NCBI GenBank assembly: GCA_030743005.1
Contig: JASLTG010000011.1
Span: forward strand, 32,168 to 96,167
Length of the DNA stretch: 64,000 nucleotides
From: Acidimicrobiales bacterium
GTDB lineage: Bacteria; Actinomycetota; Acidimicrobiia; Acidimicrobiales; Poriferisodalaceae
Reading direction: 5' to 3'
Numbering within the stretch: position 1 is the stretch's first letter; every line of letters begins with the position of its first letter. The translations under genes were made by a program, and so were the position numbers. Shown piece by piece: positions 50,924 through 59,227 of this stretch. Under the pieces are notes generated by a model that made no database searches, was not told where the DNA came from, and saw only the letters and a program-made list of their open reading frames with translations.

Positions 50924-52141
50924 TTACGTCTCAACCTGGGGCTCCTTTGGAAGCCCTAGGACCCTTTCGCCCAATATGTTTCGTTGAATTTCGTCTGTCC
51001 CGCCTGCAATCGATTGGGCGGGTGTAGATATTAGGACCTCTGCGATCAATCCTTCGAGCGGGGAGTTTGGGCCATTCAACATTCCGTGAGCACCCGCAAT
51101 GGAGGTGTGAGCTGCGTGACTCGCCCGCGCAATAACGCTCATATTCAGCTTCGCTACAGAGCCTTCAGGCCCTGGTGGCTTACCAGCCAGGCGGGCATCT
51201 CGACCTCGCTGAGTTGTCCAAACTGCCGTGCGTCGGAGTTGTTCTACCTCAGCAACATCTTGACGTGTTAAAGGGTCCGAATTAAGGCCCGACCTTCGAG
51301 CCTCCGAGGCAACTAGTTTTGGTCGCCCTGCTCGCTGTGGGTACCATCGATATGTCGAAAAGTACTCGTCAGCCTCTGCTTGGGCTCGTTGCACTAATGG
51401 ACTCTCCAATTCCGGGAAACGCGGTCGCGGCGTAGCAACGGCGCTTCGTTCATGAGCGAGGGTCGTCAACGCGACACGCCACCCGTCACCTGAGTTGGCA
51501 ATCATGTTCTCCATGGGCAAGCGGGCGTTATCGAAAAAAACTTCATTGAACGAGGAATGACCATTCATCTGGTGCAATGAACGCACTTCGACACCGTCTT
51601 GTTTCATCGGAATCAGGAAATATGAAATCCCTTGGTGCTTTGGCAGGTGGGTGGACGTACGAGCCAAAAGAATGCCGAAATCAGCGTTCTGAGCTCCTGA
51701 GTTCCAGACTTTTTGTCCGTTGATGATCCATTCATCACCGTCAAGTTCAGCTTTGGTTGTTAACCCGGCTAGATCAGACCCTGCCCCGGGTTCGCTGAAG
51801 AGCTGGCACCATTTGTGTTCTCCAGTCAAGATCGGTAGCAGATAGCGATCTAGTTGCTCATCGTCAGCCCACTCCAACAGGGTCGGTGCAACTAGATACA
51901 TGCTGACTCCAGCCGCCACACCCACTGCGCCCTCTTCAACAAGGACTCGTTTCGCCACCGCATCCATCTTGAGTGGCGCCTCTTTACCGAACCATTTCCG
52001 AGGCCATGACGGGCAACCCCAGCCACTATTGGCCAATAGGGTGCGCCATTCCGTTAAGTCGGCCGTGGGACTCCAATTGGCTCGAACCCAGGTGCGAAGC
52101 TCGGTCACCAGGGCCTCTTCGGTAAGTCCGTCACCATCCAT
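50924..52141 (-). CDS. Acyl-CoA dehydrogenase (actinobacterial FadE26/28-like group)
   Basis: About 405 residues from ATG 52141 (TTG 52153 would add four residues). FSEPGAGSDLAGL near 115-127, INGQKVWNSGAQNADFGILLAR near 140-161, then SFNEVFFDNARLP. The C-terminal catalytic Glu of medium-chain enzymes is absent (AGGTDEIQRN); a Glu in the isovaleryl-CoA-dehydrogenase position is present instead (LAHER, Glu231). This pattern is shared by the heteromeric steroid side-chain dehydrogenases of Mycobacterium. It overlaps the upstream nitroreductase gene by 11 bp. A homologue lies at 57974, and the two could be partners. Confidence 0.9.
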   Translation of the reverse strand: MDGDGLTEEALVTELRTWVRANWSPTADLTEWRTLLANSGWGCPSWPRKWFGKEAPLKMDAVAKRVLVEEGAVGVAAGVSMYLVAPTLLEWADDEQLDRYLLPILTGEHKWCQLFSEPGAGSDLAGLTTKAELDGDEWIINGQKVWNSGAQNADFGILLARTSTHLPKHQGISYFLIPMKQDGVEVRSLHQMNGHSSFNEVFFDNARLPMENMIANSGDGWRVALTTLAHERSAVATPRPRFPELESPLVQRAQAEADEYFSTYRWYPQRAGRPKLVASEARRSGLNSDPLTRQDVAEVEQLRRTAVWTTQRGRDARLAGKPPGPEGSVAKLNMSVIARASHAAHTSIAGAHGMLNGPNSPLEGLIAEVLISTPAQSIAGGTDEIQRNILGERVLGLPKEPQVET

Positions 52142-52784
52142 TGAAGTGAACAAACCCTTCGTCAGGTTTCCTGCGTCCAGGTTTGAATTCGGTTCCTACG
52201 GTGTAGGCAACCGGGCTCAGCGCCACTTGTTGGACCTTGCTGTAGGGGATGCCCAATATTTCGGCCACGTCTTCTTCACGTTGAAGGTGAACGGTGGTCC
52301 AACAAGTTCCCAGCCCGCGGTTTCGAGCAGCGAGCATGAAGCTCCAAGCGGCTTGTATGACCGAACCCCATTTGACCGCCTGCGTCATAGCGTCGACCCC
52401 GTCGAGCCGTCCGCTGATGCAGGGAACGAAAATTGCCGGAACATCGGGGAAAGTTTCAGCTAAATGTCGAGCGGATCCCATCATGTTGAGCCAAGAAACT
52501 TGGTCGCCGGCGTCACCTTGTTTTTCGGCAGATGCATCTAGGTATTCGGCAGTCACCATGGACGTCCACACTTGCTGATAAATCAAACCGACTTCGCGAC
52601 ATTGGTCCCGATCGTTGGAGACAACGAAATGCCAGTCTTGGCGGAGGGATCCAGTTGGAGCCTGTAAGGCCAGTGCGAGGCAGTCCCGCAATACGTCCTC
52701 ACCAACTTCCCTTTCGAGATCTAGTCGACGGCGAACAGAACGGGTTGTTGCGAGGACTTCATCTGCGCTCAATTCGAGCTTCAT
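52131..52784 (-). CDS. Nitroreductase-family protein
   Basis: 217 residues. FMN-dependent nitroreductase fold: TTRSVRRRLDLEREV near 13-27 (phosphate-binding Arg residues), LALQAPTGSLRQDWHFVV near 38-55, a helix with GSVIQAAWSFMLAARNRGLGTCWTT near 139-163 and LGIPYSKVQQVALSPVAY near 175. Reduces nitro groups, quinones or enones with NAD(P)H. Sits between the MaoC genes and an acyl-CoA dehydrogenase, so it may act on an unsaturated intermediate of the same pathway. Confidence 0.88.
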   Translation of the reverse strand: MKLELSADEVLATTRSVRRRLDLEREVGEDVLRDCLALALQAPTGSLRQDWHFVVSNDRDQCREVGLIYQQVWTSMVTAEYLDASAEKQGDAGDQVSWLNMMGSARHLAETFPDVPAIFVPCISGRLDGVDAMTQAVKWGSVIQAAWSFMLAARNRGLGTCWTTVHLQREEDVAEILGIPYSKVQQVALSPVAYTVGTEFKPGRRKPDEGFVHFNGW

Positions 52785-52805
52785 AAGTTGGATCCTTTGT
52801 GTATG

Positions 52806-53222
52806 TCAGGCCGAGAATTGAAGTTTGGCGGTGCCAATAACGCCGGTTCTGCCATCTTCAGCGGTTATGGCCAAGTCGAGTTCGACGCTCATAGTGCTGT
52901 CATCTATGTCGGTGACGGCGCCAGTCATCGTTATGTGCGAATCGACAAGAAGCGAACCACGAAAGACGGTATCGATGCTTTGAATCGACGAATTCGGAGC
53001 CCATCGGTGGATCATCGCTGCCAACAATCCTTGGCTCATTATTCCAGGCACAATCGCTGCCGGAAAGCCTTCTTTCTTCGCCGCTTCATGATCGATGAAC
53101 CGTTCAAAAACGTGTTTTGCGGAGTGGCAAAAGTTAGTGACTCGCGCCATTGATACATCCGGCGTCTCCGTCGGCAGATCGTCTCCTAGCTCCACTTCAT
53201 CGAATTTGAGAATCTTCACCAT
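52806..53222 (-). CDS. MaoC-like hotdog hydratase subunit
   Basis: 138 residues, single hotdog. VTNFCHSAKHVFERFIDHEAAKKEGFPAAIVPGIMSQGLLAAMI near 28-71 is the R-hydratase region, but the usual D-x4-H-x4 motif is altered to ERFIDHEAAK. Two bp after the previous MaoC gene, so the two form a pair like the ChsH1-ChsH2 or HadAB heterodimeric enoyl-CoA hydratases. Together they would hydrate an enoyl-CoA made by the neighbouring acyl-CoA dehydrogenases. Confidence 0.85.
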   Translation of the reverse strand: MVKILKFDEVELGDDLPTETPDVSMARVTNFCHSAKHVFERFIDHEAAKKEGFPAAIVPGIMSQGLLAAMIHRWAPNSSIQSIDTVFRGSLLVDSHITMTGAVTDIDDSTMSVELDLAITAEDGRTGVIGTAKLQFSA

Positions 53223-53224
53223 GG

Positions 53225-53680
53225 TTAGTCGGCCTTTTTGATCATTTTCCAGTCGACAGTCGATACCAGTTCGCTGCGGTCGTTGCGAAATTCCATGCGT
53301 TGAACAATGAAGATCATCGTTCCGCTTCGCCCGGTTTTGTCGAAGATGTCCGCAATCGTTGTCGTGGCGTTGAGGGTGTCTCCTGGGCGGATCGGAGCGT
53401 GAACATCGACCTTTTTCCCACCGTCAATGCCGAAACCACCACCAATCTGGGGAAAGTTTTCGGGCAAAACTCTGCCTGACATGCAGTGGGTTGTGAAACC
53501 TGGGTGGGCTTGAAAATCAGGGTGCTCTGCGTCTGTGAACCGGGGATCGGTCTCCCCGCATGCTTCCGCCCAGGCGATCATGTCGTCCGTATTCATTTCA
53601 AAGGTGGCCCAGTCGAACTCCACTCCGACCCAATCATCTCGGACTGAGGCGAGATTCTGTGCAGAGTTGGCTTGATCCAT
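53225..53680 (-). CDS. MaoC N-terminal-type (FAS1-like) dehydratase subunit
   Basis: About 151 residues. Start at ATG 53680 with GGAAG 2-3 nt upstream; TTG 53692 is also open. MaoC_dehydrat_N features: VGVEFDWATFEMNTDDMIAWAEACGETDPRFTD near 17-50, HPGFTTHCMSGRVLPENFP near 58 and KVDVHAPIRPGDTLNATTTIADIFDKTGRSG near 89-119. It forms one half of a hydratase with the following gene. Divergent from the ADP-ribosylglycohydrolase gene by about 90 bp. Confidence 0.85.
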   Translation of the reverse strand: MDQANSAQNLASVRDDWVGVEFDWATFEMNTDDMIAWAEACGETDPRFTDAEHPDFQAHPGFTTHCMSGRVLPENFPQIGGGFGIDGGKKVDVHAPIRPGDTLNATTTIADIFDKTGRSGTMIFIVQRMEFRNDRSELVSTVDWKMIKKAD

Positions 53681-53773
53681 TTCTTCCTTCAATCAGAATT
53701 TGTGAGAACAGCGGCGGTGACCTGGCCCAGTTGCGAAGGTAACACCTAGCGACAAAACCCGCTGGATTCGGTA

Positions 53774-54847
53774 ATGATTACTCTTATGCCCACAAAAAAT
53801 GGTTCCTCCCACGAAAATCGTATCCGTAACGCCTGGGCCGGTCGGATTAGTGGGTGCATGCTCGGCAAACCGATAGAACAACTGTCGATGCGCAAAGGCG
53901 CTGCAGAATTGGAGGCATACCTCACCGATGCGCAGGCCTTCCCACTCCGCGACTACGTGCCCTACCGTCCAGATCTCAACGACTCAATAGAGCACCCCAA
54001 TGCCTGCAAAGGGATCATGGTTAGCGCTATCCCAGACGACGACATCAACTACACGGTTATTTCAGTCATGCTCCTTGAAGAGTACGGCCGTAATTTCACT
54101 ACAGCCGACGTTGGTCGGATATGGCTCCGCTACCTACCCGGAGCAATCGTCTACACAGCTGAACGCGAGGCGTACGTCAAATTGTTAGAACGCGCCGGCA
54201 TGCGATTCGCATATGGCGCCGAACCAAACATGGATTTAGAAGAATGCAGCGACAACTCTTACAACGATTGGATCGGTGCCCAAATTCGTGCGGACCTATA
54301 TGGCTGGATTAATCCTGGTGAACCGAAAACAGCGGCTCGCATGGCACAGACAGACGCAAGGCTGAGTCACCGTGCGGAAGGTGTTTACGGTGCTGTCGTT
54401 GTAGCCGCCGCAGGAGCCCTAGTTGCTACTGGTGTACAACACGATAAAGCCTTCGAAGAGGCCGCTACCTATATTCCCTCTGATTCCGATTGTGCTGCCG
54501 CCGTACATCTCGGTTTAGCGACCGCTCAGGATGCAACACCGACGAAAATACAAGCGACCTATGAAGGCATGTCACCGGTCCATACAGTTAACAACCTCGC
54601 CCTCGTTACGTGGGGGCTTGTCCGGAACCCAGACGATTTCGGAGCTGCAATTGGCGACACCGTCTCCGGTGGATGGGATACCGACTGCAACGGAGCCACT
54701 GTTGGGGCCCTTTGGGGTTTAACAGGCCGGGAGGTCCCATCACCATGGATTGCGCAGTGGAATGACGTGATCGAAACAAGCTTGGCTGGGTTGTCGTCCT
54801 TTAAGTTGCGAGACCTTACGGCCAGGACTGTTGACTTGATCGACTAG
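53774..54847 (+). CDS. ADP-ribosylglycohydrolase-family protein
   Basis: 357 residues (or 353 from the ATG at 53786). The fold's di-metal motifs are visible: RIRNAWAGRISGCMLGKPIEQ near 16-36, PDDDINYTV near 87-95 with three Asp residues, and GGWDTDCNGATVGALWG near 302-318. The family removes ADP-ribose from Arg or Ser side chains, or acts on dinitrogenase reductase, J1-crystallin-like or nucleoside substrates. It is the only plus-strand gene in a 15-kb minus-strand run, and it splits that run in two. It overlaps the PHP gene tail to tail by 4 bp. Confidence 0.88.
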   Translation: MITLMPTKNGSSHENRIRNAWAGRISGCMLGKPIEQLSMRKGAAELEAYLTDAQAFPLRDYVPYRPDLNDSIEHPNACKGIMVSAIPDDDINYTVISVMLLEEYGRNFTTADVGRIWLRYLPGAIVYTAEREAYVKLLERAGMRFAYGAEPNMDLEECSDNSYNDWIGAQIRADLYGWINPGEPKTAARMAQTDARLSHRAEGVYGAVVVAAAGALVATGVQHDKAFEEAATYIPSDSDCAAAVHLGLATAQDATPTKIQATYEGMSPVHTVNNLALVTWGLVRNPDDFGAAIGDTVSGGWDTDCNGATVGALWGLTGREVPSPWIAQWNDVIETSLAGLSSFKLRDLTARTVDLID

Positions 54848-55488
54848 TCCGTAGAGGGCTGACGTAACGAAACGGGCTCAAAATTTCCGCCTTCCAACGC
54901 GCCCACCAGGTCACCAATACCGTTAATTATTTGGTCCGGAAAGTTAGTGGCGCACAAACCGACGCGGCTGACGACATGACTATCGCTGCCCCCGAACCCC
55001 TTGTAGTTGTACTTCGATGCCATTTGGACGGACAGTTCATCTTCGCCGGGAATGGAGCCACCGTTCAAGACCTCCACTGTATGAACTCCATCGACTTCAC
55101 CCCGCTCCTCGTAATGAGAGAAGAGGCCAACACGTTTCCGCCCAGGGTGGCAGGGTGCAGCGAACGCACCAGCCCTCTTACTTGCGTCAAGGACATCGCT
55201 GATAGGTAATCGGACATCTGTGAAGTCGATCGCCGCTTGCAGGTCTTCGTTGACACCGAAAACGAGAATATGGCCGAAATCGCTTTCAACCTCGCTCGCC
55301 TTCAAGATCAGCAGCCCGTATTCGTCCTCCAAATGCCTATAGTCCGACTCTGCGTCGAATTGACGATGCTCGGTCAGCACGAAGCCGTCTAGCGGTAATT
55401 CCTTTTTACGAATCCACTTGCAGTAGTTCTCTACTTTGGCCCGTCCGTCATCAGACTTAACAGAGTGGGTATGGAGGTCCAGCAGCAT
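54844..55488 (-). CDS. PHP-domain phosphoesterase-like protein
   Basis: 214 residues. PHP metal-binding motifs in order: LDLHTHSVKSDDGR at 3-16, TEHRQFD near 39-45, a Glu in KASEVESDFGHILVFG near 63-78, CHPGR near 112 and GGSDSH near 166. The fold hydrolyses phosphate esters or nucleotides with a metal cluster. Located 12 bp downstream of the DUF35 gene and likely cotranscribed with it; substrate unknown. Confidence 0.87.
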   Translation of the reverse strand: MLLDLHTHSVKSDDGRAKVENYCKWIRKKELPLDGFVLTEHRQFDAESDYRHLEDEYGLLILKASEVESDFGHILVFGVNEDLQAAIDFTDVRLPISDVLDASKRAGAFAAPCHPGRKRVGLFSHYEERGEVDGVHTVEVLNGGSIPGEDELSVQMASKYNYKGFGGSDSHVVSRVGLCATNFPDQIINGIGDLVGALEGGNFEPVSLRQPSTD

Positions 55489-55500
55489 AGAAGTTTGCGC

Positions 55501-55923
55501 CTAACTGAGGCGAAATACAGGGATAGCGAACATTTCCGCGTCATCACGGGTTTGTGAAACGTAGTCAACTGTCACTTGTGCGCCAATGGCGACGTTGTCG
55601 GGGTCGCAGTCCACTACCACTGTCAACATTCTTGGCCCTTCGTCCAGGTCGACGTATGCCATCACGTAGGGACACGCCTCAGCGAAACCCTTCGCCTGGT
55701 TTTGTTCGGTAACGGTGAAGCTATATATCTTCCCTAACCCAGATGCTGCGAAATGCACCAACGTTGAACCGTCAAGGCAATGTGCGCACACGCCTCGCGG
55801 TCGATGCTGGACCAAGCCACACGTCTGGCAACGTTGTAGCACCAACTCGCCGCGACCAGCACCTTCCCAAAACCCTCGAGATTCCCAGCTAGCGAATGGA
55901 AGTGGATGTTCGATGGCACTCAT
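55501..55923 (-). CDS. Zn-ribbon/OB-fold (DUF35) protein, thiolase partner
   Basis: 140 residues. Zinc ribbon with Cys32-x2-Cys35 and Cys46-x2-Cys49 (RCQTCGLVQHRPRGVCAHC), then an OB-fold domain (IYSFTVTEQNQ, YVMAYVDLDEGPRML, IGAQVTVDYV). DUF35 proteins bind and orient acyl-CoA for a thiolase-like partner; in cholesterol breakdown ChsH2-DUF35 pairs with the aldolase Ltp2. Its start overlaps the thiolase-like gene's stop by 4 nt (ATGA), strong support for a complex. Confidence 0.9.
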   Translation of the reverse strand: MSAIEHPLPFASWESRGFWEGAGRGELVLQRCQTCGLVQHRPRGVCAHCLDGSTLVHFAASGLGKIYSFTVTEQNQAKGFAEACPYVMAYVDLDEGPRMLTVVVDCDPDNVAIGAQVTVDYVSQTRDDAEMFAIPVFRLS

Positions 55924-57092
55924 CGGTCAACTCCGAGAATCAGGGTAGCGCCGCTGTGTTTGTCGCCTATGGTGCCGCCAGTGCCGTGAGCAAGTGCCAG
56001 TTCAGCGTTCGGCACCTGCCGGGCGTCGCACTCCTGGCGGAGCTGTTTTACGGCTTCAATGACCAAGAAAATTCCTCGCATGCCGGGGTGGTTGGATGAA
56101 AGGCCGCCGCCATCGGGGTTCACGGGCAACGTTCCACCAAGAGAGATACCTCCGTTAGAAACGAAATTCCCGCCTTCGCCAGAGGGACAGAAACCCAGAT
56201 TTTCTAAGGTCGCGAGCACCGTAATTGTGAATGAGTCGTAGATCATCGCGAGGTCGATGTCAGAATGTTTAACCCCCGCCATCTCGAAGGCCCTCGCCCC
56301 GGATTGTTTTGCAGCGATAGTAAGGATGTCGCTATACCCGACGCCCTGATGTTGAACGGCCTCTCCGCAACCCAGGAGTTGCACCGGCGGCTTCGCAAGA
56401 TCTCGCGCTCTCTCAAGAGATGTAACAACAACAGCTCCACCGCCATCGCTGATGATGCAGCAATCAAGTAAGTGGAGCGGTCGAGAAATCATTCTGCTTT
56501 GCAATACGTCGTCGACCGTGATCGGATTCCGCATCTTCGCAAGCGGATTAAGGCCCGCGTGTTGGCGCATCGTCACTGCAATCTCGGCCAACTGTTCGCT
56601 CGTGGTGCCGTAAGTAGCCATGTGAAGGTTGGCATAGGTTGCGTAACTTCCAACTGTTGTCATTCCGTAGGGCGCCGAAAATGCGGCATCGGGATTGCGA
56701 GAGCCTCCAGTACCGCCGGTACCTATCGCCATCGAGTTTGACGCAGCCGTGGAGCCATAGAGAACTAATGCAACCTGACAGAGACCGGCATTTACTGCTG
56801 CCGCTGCATGGGTGACGTGCGCTACGAAGGAGGACCCTCCGATGTTGGTTCCATCCAAGTAGTCGGGGTATAAATCTAAATATTCAGCTAGGTCGACTAT
56901 GCCCATCATCCCCATTGACATTGAGGCGCCAAATAGACCATCAACGTCGGTGCGTTGAAGGCCAGCGTCGTCGAGAGCTCCTTTAGCCGACTCAGCCATG
57001 ATCTGAAATTCAGTTTTATTTGGTGAGAATCGGCTTGGATGTTCGTAGACACCAGCAATAGCCGCGCCGCGAGGGAAGGCATTCTTGGTCAT
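55920..57092 (-). CDS. Thiolase-fold protein (lipid-transfer/Ltp2-like aldolase candidate)
   Basis: 390 residues, SCP2/Ltp-type thiolase fold. N-terminal AAIAGVYEHPSRFSPNKTEFQIMAESAKGALDDAGL, central GTNIGGSSFVAHVTHAAAAV near 81-100, and C-terminal NPDGGGLSSNHPGMRG and a GTGG loop. The nucleophilic Cys that true thiolases carry in the NIGGSS position is missing, so acetyl transfer is unlikely; Ltp2-type retro-aldolases also lack it. Coupled to DUF35 downstream and to an alpha/beta hydrolase upstream, both by 4-nt overlaps. The expected reaction is retro-aldol cleavage of a 3-hydroxyacyl-CoA with tertiary carbon (inference). Confidence 0.85.
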   Translation of the reverse strand: MTKNAFPRGAAIAGVYEHPSRFSPNKTEFQIMAESAKGALDDAGLQRTDVDGLFGASMSMGMMGIVDLAEYLDLYPDYLDGTNIGGSSFVAHVTHAAAAVNAGLCQVALVLYGSTAASNSMAIGTGGTGGSRNPDAAFSAPYGMTTVGSYATYANLHMATYGTTSEQLAEIAVTMRQHAGLNPLAKMRNPITVDDVLQSRMISRPLHLLDCCIISDGGGAVVVTSLERARDLAKPPVQLLGCGEAVQHQGVGYSDILTIAAKQSGARAFEMAGVKHSDIDLAMIYDSFTITVLATLENLGFCPSGEGGNFVSNGGISLGGTLPVNPDGGGLSSNHPGMRGIFLVIEAVKQLRQECDARQVPNAELALAHGTGGTIGDKHSGATLILGVDR

Positions 57093-57904
57093 TGGTCTTT
57101 GCGCCTGGTTGAAATTGTTTCCTCAACCATCGCGCAGAAAGCCGCAGGCGATTCTTGGGCGGGGTGTCTACCTACCTCGGGCATCGTTACTACGGCTCCA
57201 TCAGCGATGCTCTCAGCGAATTGGTAGCTACTACCCTTGTGTCGTTCTTCTGTATGTTCGCCCACTACCACGACTGTTGGGCAAACGGGGCGAGAGAGAT
57301 CCACTCGATTGTTCCAATCCGACTGAGCTTGGCGGGCACCTAGGGTTGCTCGAGGATCGGTCGTCACCCAATGACTGAAAGCTTTCCTCATCATCTTTTC
57401 GTCGGGGTCTGGGGCGTAGCCGCTCGTGTCGAATTGGCGACGCGCCTTGCCGGATGTGATTTCGCCAAGGTCGTGAAGTTCTTCCTGTAAGTCAACAGCG
57501 GGACCAACCGCTCCACAGCAAATTAGATCCGAAACATCTACATGACCGTTAGCCGCCAGTTCGAAACCAACCGCTGCCCCTAGGCCATCAGCAACCACGA
57601 CAAGGGCCGAAATTTCCCACGGGGATATCAGGGATTCAACGTGAGCAGCCATTGCCTCCACTGAACCAAGGCTATCCAAGGAGCCGCTTCGACCATGGCC
57701 GGGCAAATCAAAACTGACAGGCGAGTTGGTAAGAACCAGAAGGTCCATGAGGTCACCAAAGGTGTTGCCATTCACACCAGCGTCATGAAGCAGCAGGATT
57801 GGCTGCCCCTCCTCGAAGCTTGGTGGAGAACCAGGAAGAGTTGTGTCTCCACGGTGGTGCACGAGGGTAGCGATCCCGTCTACATCGAAGTACTTGTCTG
57901 GCAC
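57089..57904 (-). CDS. Alpha/beta-hydrolase-fold protein with no Ser at the nucleophile elbow
   Basis: 271 residues from GTG 57904. Fold features: ILLLHDAGVNGNTFGDL near 36-52, FDLPGHGRSGS near 65-75 and VVVGEHTEER near 215, plus a late His in VGRHPAQES. The elbow that normally reads G-H-S-x-G is VVADGLGAA, putting Gly107 at the nucleophile position with Asp106 before it. Hydrolysis by the classical triad is therefore unlikely; cofactor-free dioxygenases, C-C lyases or non-catalytic partners are alternatives. Its stop overlaps the thiolase-like start by 4 nt. Confidence 0.78.
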   Translation of the reverse strand: MPDKYFDVDGIATLVHHRGDTTLPGSPPSFEEGQPILLLHDAGVNGNTFGDLMDLLVLTNSPVSFDLPGHGRSGSLDSLGSVEAMAAHVESLISPWEISALVVVADGLGAAVGFELAANGHVDVSDLICCGAVGPAVDLQEELHDLGEITSGKARRQFDTSGYAPDPDEKMMRKAFSHWVTTDPRATLGARQAQSDWNNRVDLSRPVCPTVVVVGEHTEERHKGSSYQFAESIADGAVVTMPEVGRHPAQESPAAFCAMVEETISTRRKDQ

Positions 57905-57973
57905 GTAGCGAACGGTACCGGAACTATCACGGTCTATGGAGCAAAAACGTGAACTTCCGGCAGGGCCTGCATC

Positions 57974-59227
57974 TCAAACGTTGCTATTCAGTACCTCTCG
58001 GAAGGGAAGAGCTTTGTCTATTTCGGGTTCACGCGGTAAACCGAGAATTCGCTCTCCAATAATGTTTCGCTGTATCTGGTCTGTCCCGCCTCCAATAGAG
58101 GTAAAAAAGGCGTTCAACATCGAATAGGTTGCATCAGCGCCCTCTGAAGAGGTGTCGCCTCCGAGCGTCGCCTCGGCTCCGAGAATTCGAGCTTGAAGAC
58201 TTCCAGCGAAGTGCAACATCCGGGACATGGCAAGCTTTCCCAAGGAAACAATGGGAGTCGTGGTGCCCTGCTCGATAGCCGCCTTAGCTCTTCGATTATT
58301 CCATTCGTTTAGGGTGCGCCATTGATGGAGTTTGATTAGCTGTTGTCGTATATCGGGGTCCTGCGTAAGGCCTTTCGTTCGCGCCAACTCGATGAGAGAC
58401 AGGTCGGGAATCGGCGCTGGAGCTTCACTGTCTGCGTTCCGTGCCGCGCGGATGACATCCGACGAACGTCGTTGTTGGGTAGCACCCATAGCGGCTCGCT
58501 CATAGGCAAGTGCAGATGTAAGCACCCACCAACCCTCGTTCAACGCTCCGAGCATGTGCGAATTTGCGACGCGAGCGTCGGTTAGGAAGACTTCGTTGAA
58601 TCGTGAATCGCCCGTCGCTTGGCGCAAGGGCCGAACCTCGACTCCGGCTTGTTTCATCGGCAGAAAGAAGAATGAAAGGCCGCGATGCTTTGGTTGGTCA
58701 AGATCGGTTCGAGCAATCAGAAACGCATAATCGGCTTGCCTGCCGCCAGAAGTCCACACCTTCTGCCCGTTGATTATCCATTCGTCGCCGTCACGTACCG
58801 CCGATGTTCGGACCCCGGCGAGATCGGAACCTGCGTTAGGTTCGCTATAGAGCAGACACATTGAGGTCTTGCCAAGTAAGAGGTCTCGAAGTACCTGTTG
58901 TTTGAGTTGATCGCCGGCATGAGATGCGATAGTCGCGGCCCAAAGGTTGACGACATCTTGCCCCCATCCTTGGGCATCGTCACCGCCAAATACCGAGTCA
59001 TTCGAAACGGTTTGGCCAGATGACTTTGAGGGGTACCTCGCCGACCGAAACACGTTATCGGTTGCTCGTGCATCATCGGAGGAAAGCCCCCGTCCGAACC
59101 ATTCCTTGGGCCAGGAGGGCGCTGCCCACCCTGAGTCAACCAGCTTCTCCAGCCAACCCATCTTGTCCTCGGAAGGCGGGTTTGCTTCCAACCAAGTAGC
59201 GGCCTCTTCGACGACTGACTCGCTCAT
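57974..59227 (-). CDS. Acyl-CoA dehydrogenase (actinobacterial FadE type)
   Basis: 417 residues. LYSEPNAGSDLAGVR near 126-140, INGQKVWTSGGRQADYAFLIAR near 152-173, SRFNEVFLTDARV. The medium-chain-type C-terminal Glu is missing (IGGGTDQIQRN), and Glu243 in LAYER is the likely base, as in isovaleryl-CoA dehydrogenase. Residues 50-90 diverge from the second acyl-CoA dehydrogenase at 50924 and lack a well-formed N-terminal helical bundle, fitting a structural or heteromeric role. Its start overlaps the SRPBCC stop by 4 nt. Confidence 0.88.
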   Translation of the reverse strand: MSESVVEEAATWLEANPPSEDKMGWLEKLVDSGWAAPSWPKEWFGRGLSSDDARATDNVFRSARYPSKSSGQTVSNDSVFGGDDAQGWGQDVVNLWAATIASHAGDQLKQQVLRDLLLGKTSMCLLYSEPNAGSDLAGVRTSAVRDGDEWIINGQKVWTSGGRQADYAFLIARTDLDQPKHRGLSFFFLPMKQAGVEVRPLRQATGDSRFNEVFLTDARVANSHMLGALNEGWWVLTSALAYERAAMGATQQRRSSDVIRAARNADSEAPAPIPDLSLIELARTKGLTQDPDIRQQLIKLHQWRTLNEWNNRRAKAAIEQGTTTPIVSLGKLAMSRMLHFAGSLQARILGAEATLGGDTSSEGADATYSMLNAFFTSIGGGTDQIQRNIIGERILGLPREPEIDKALPFREVLNSNV

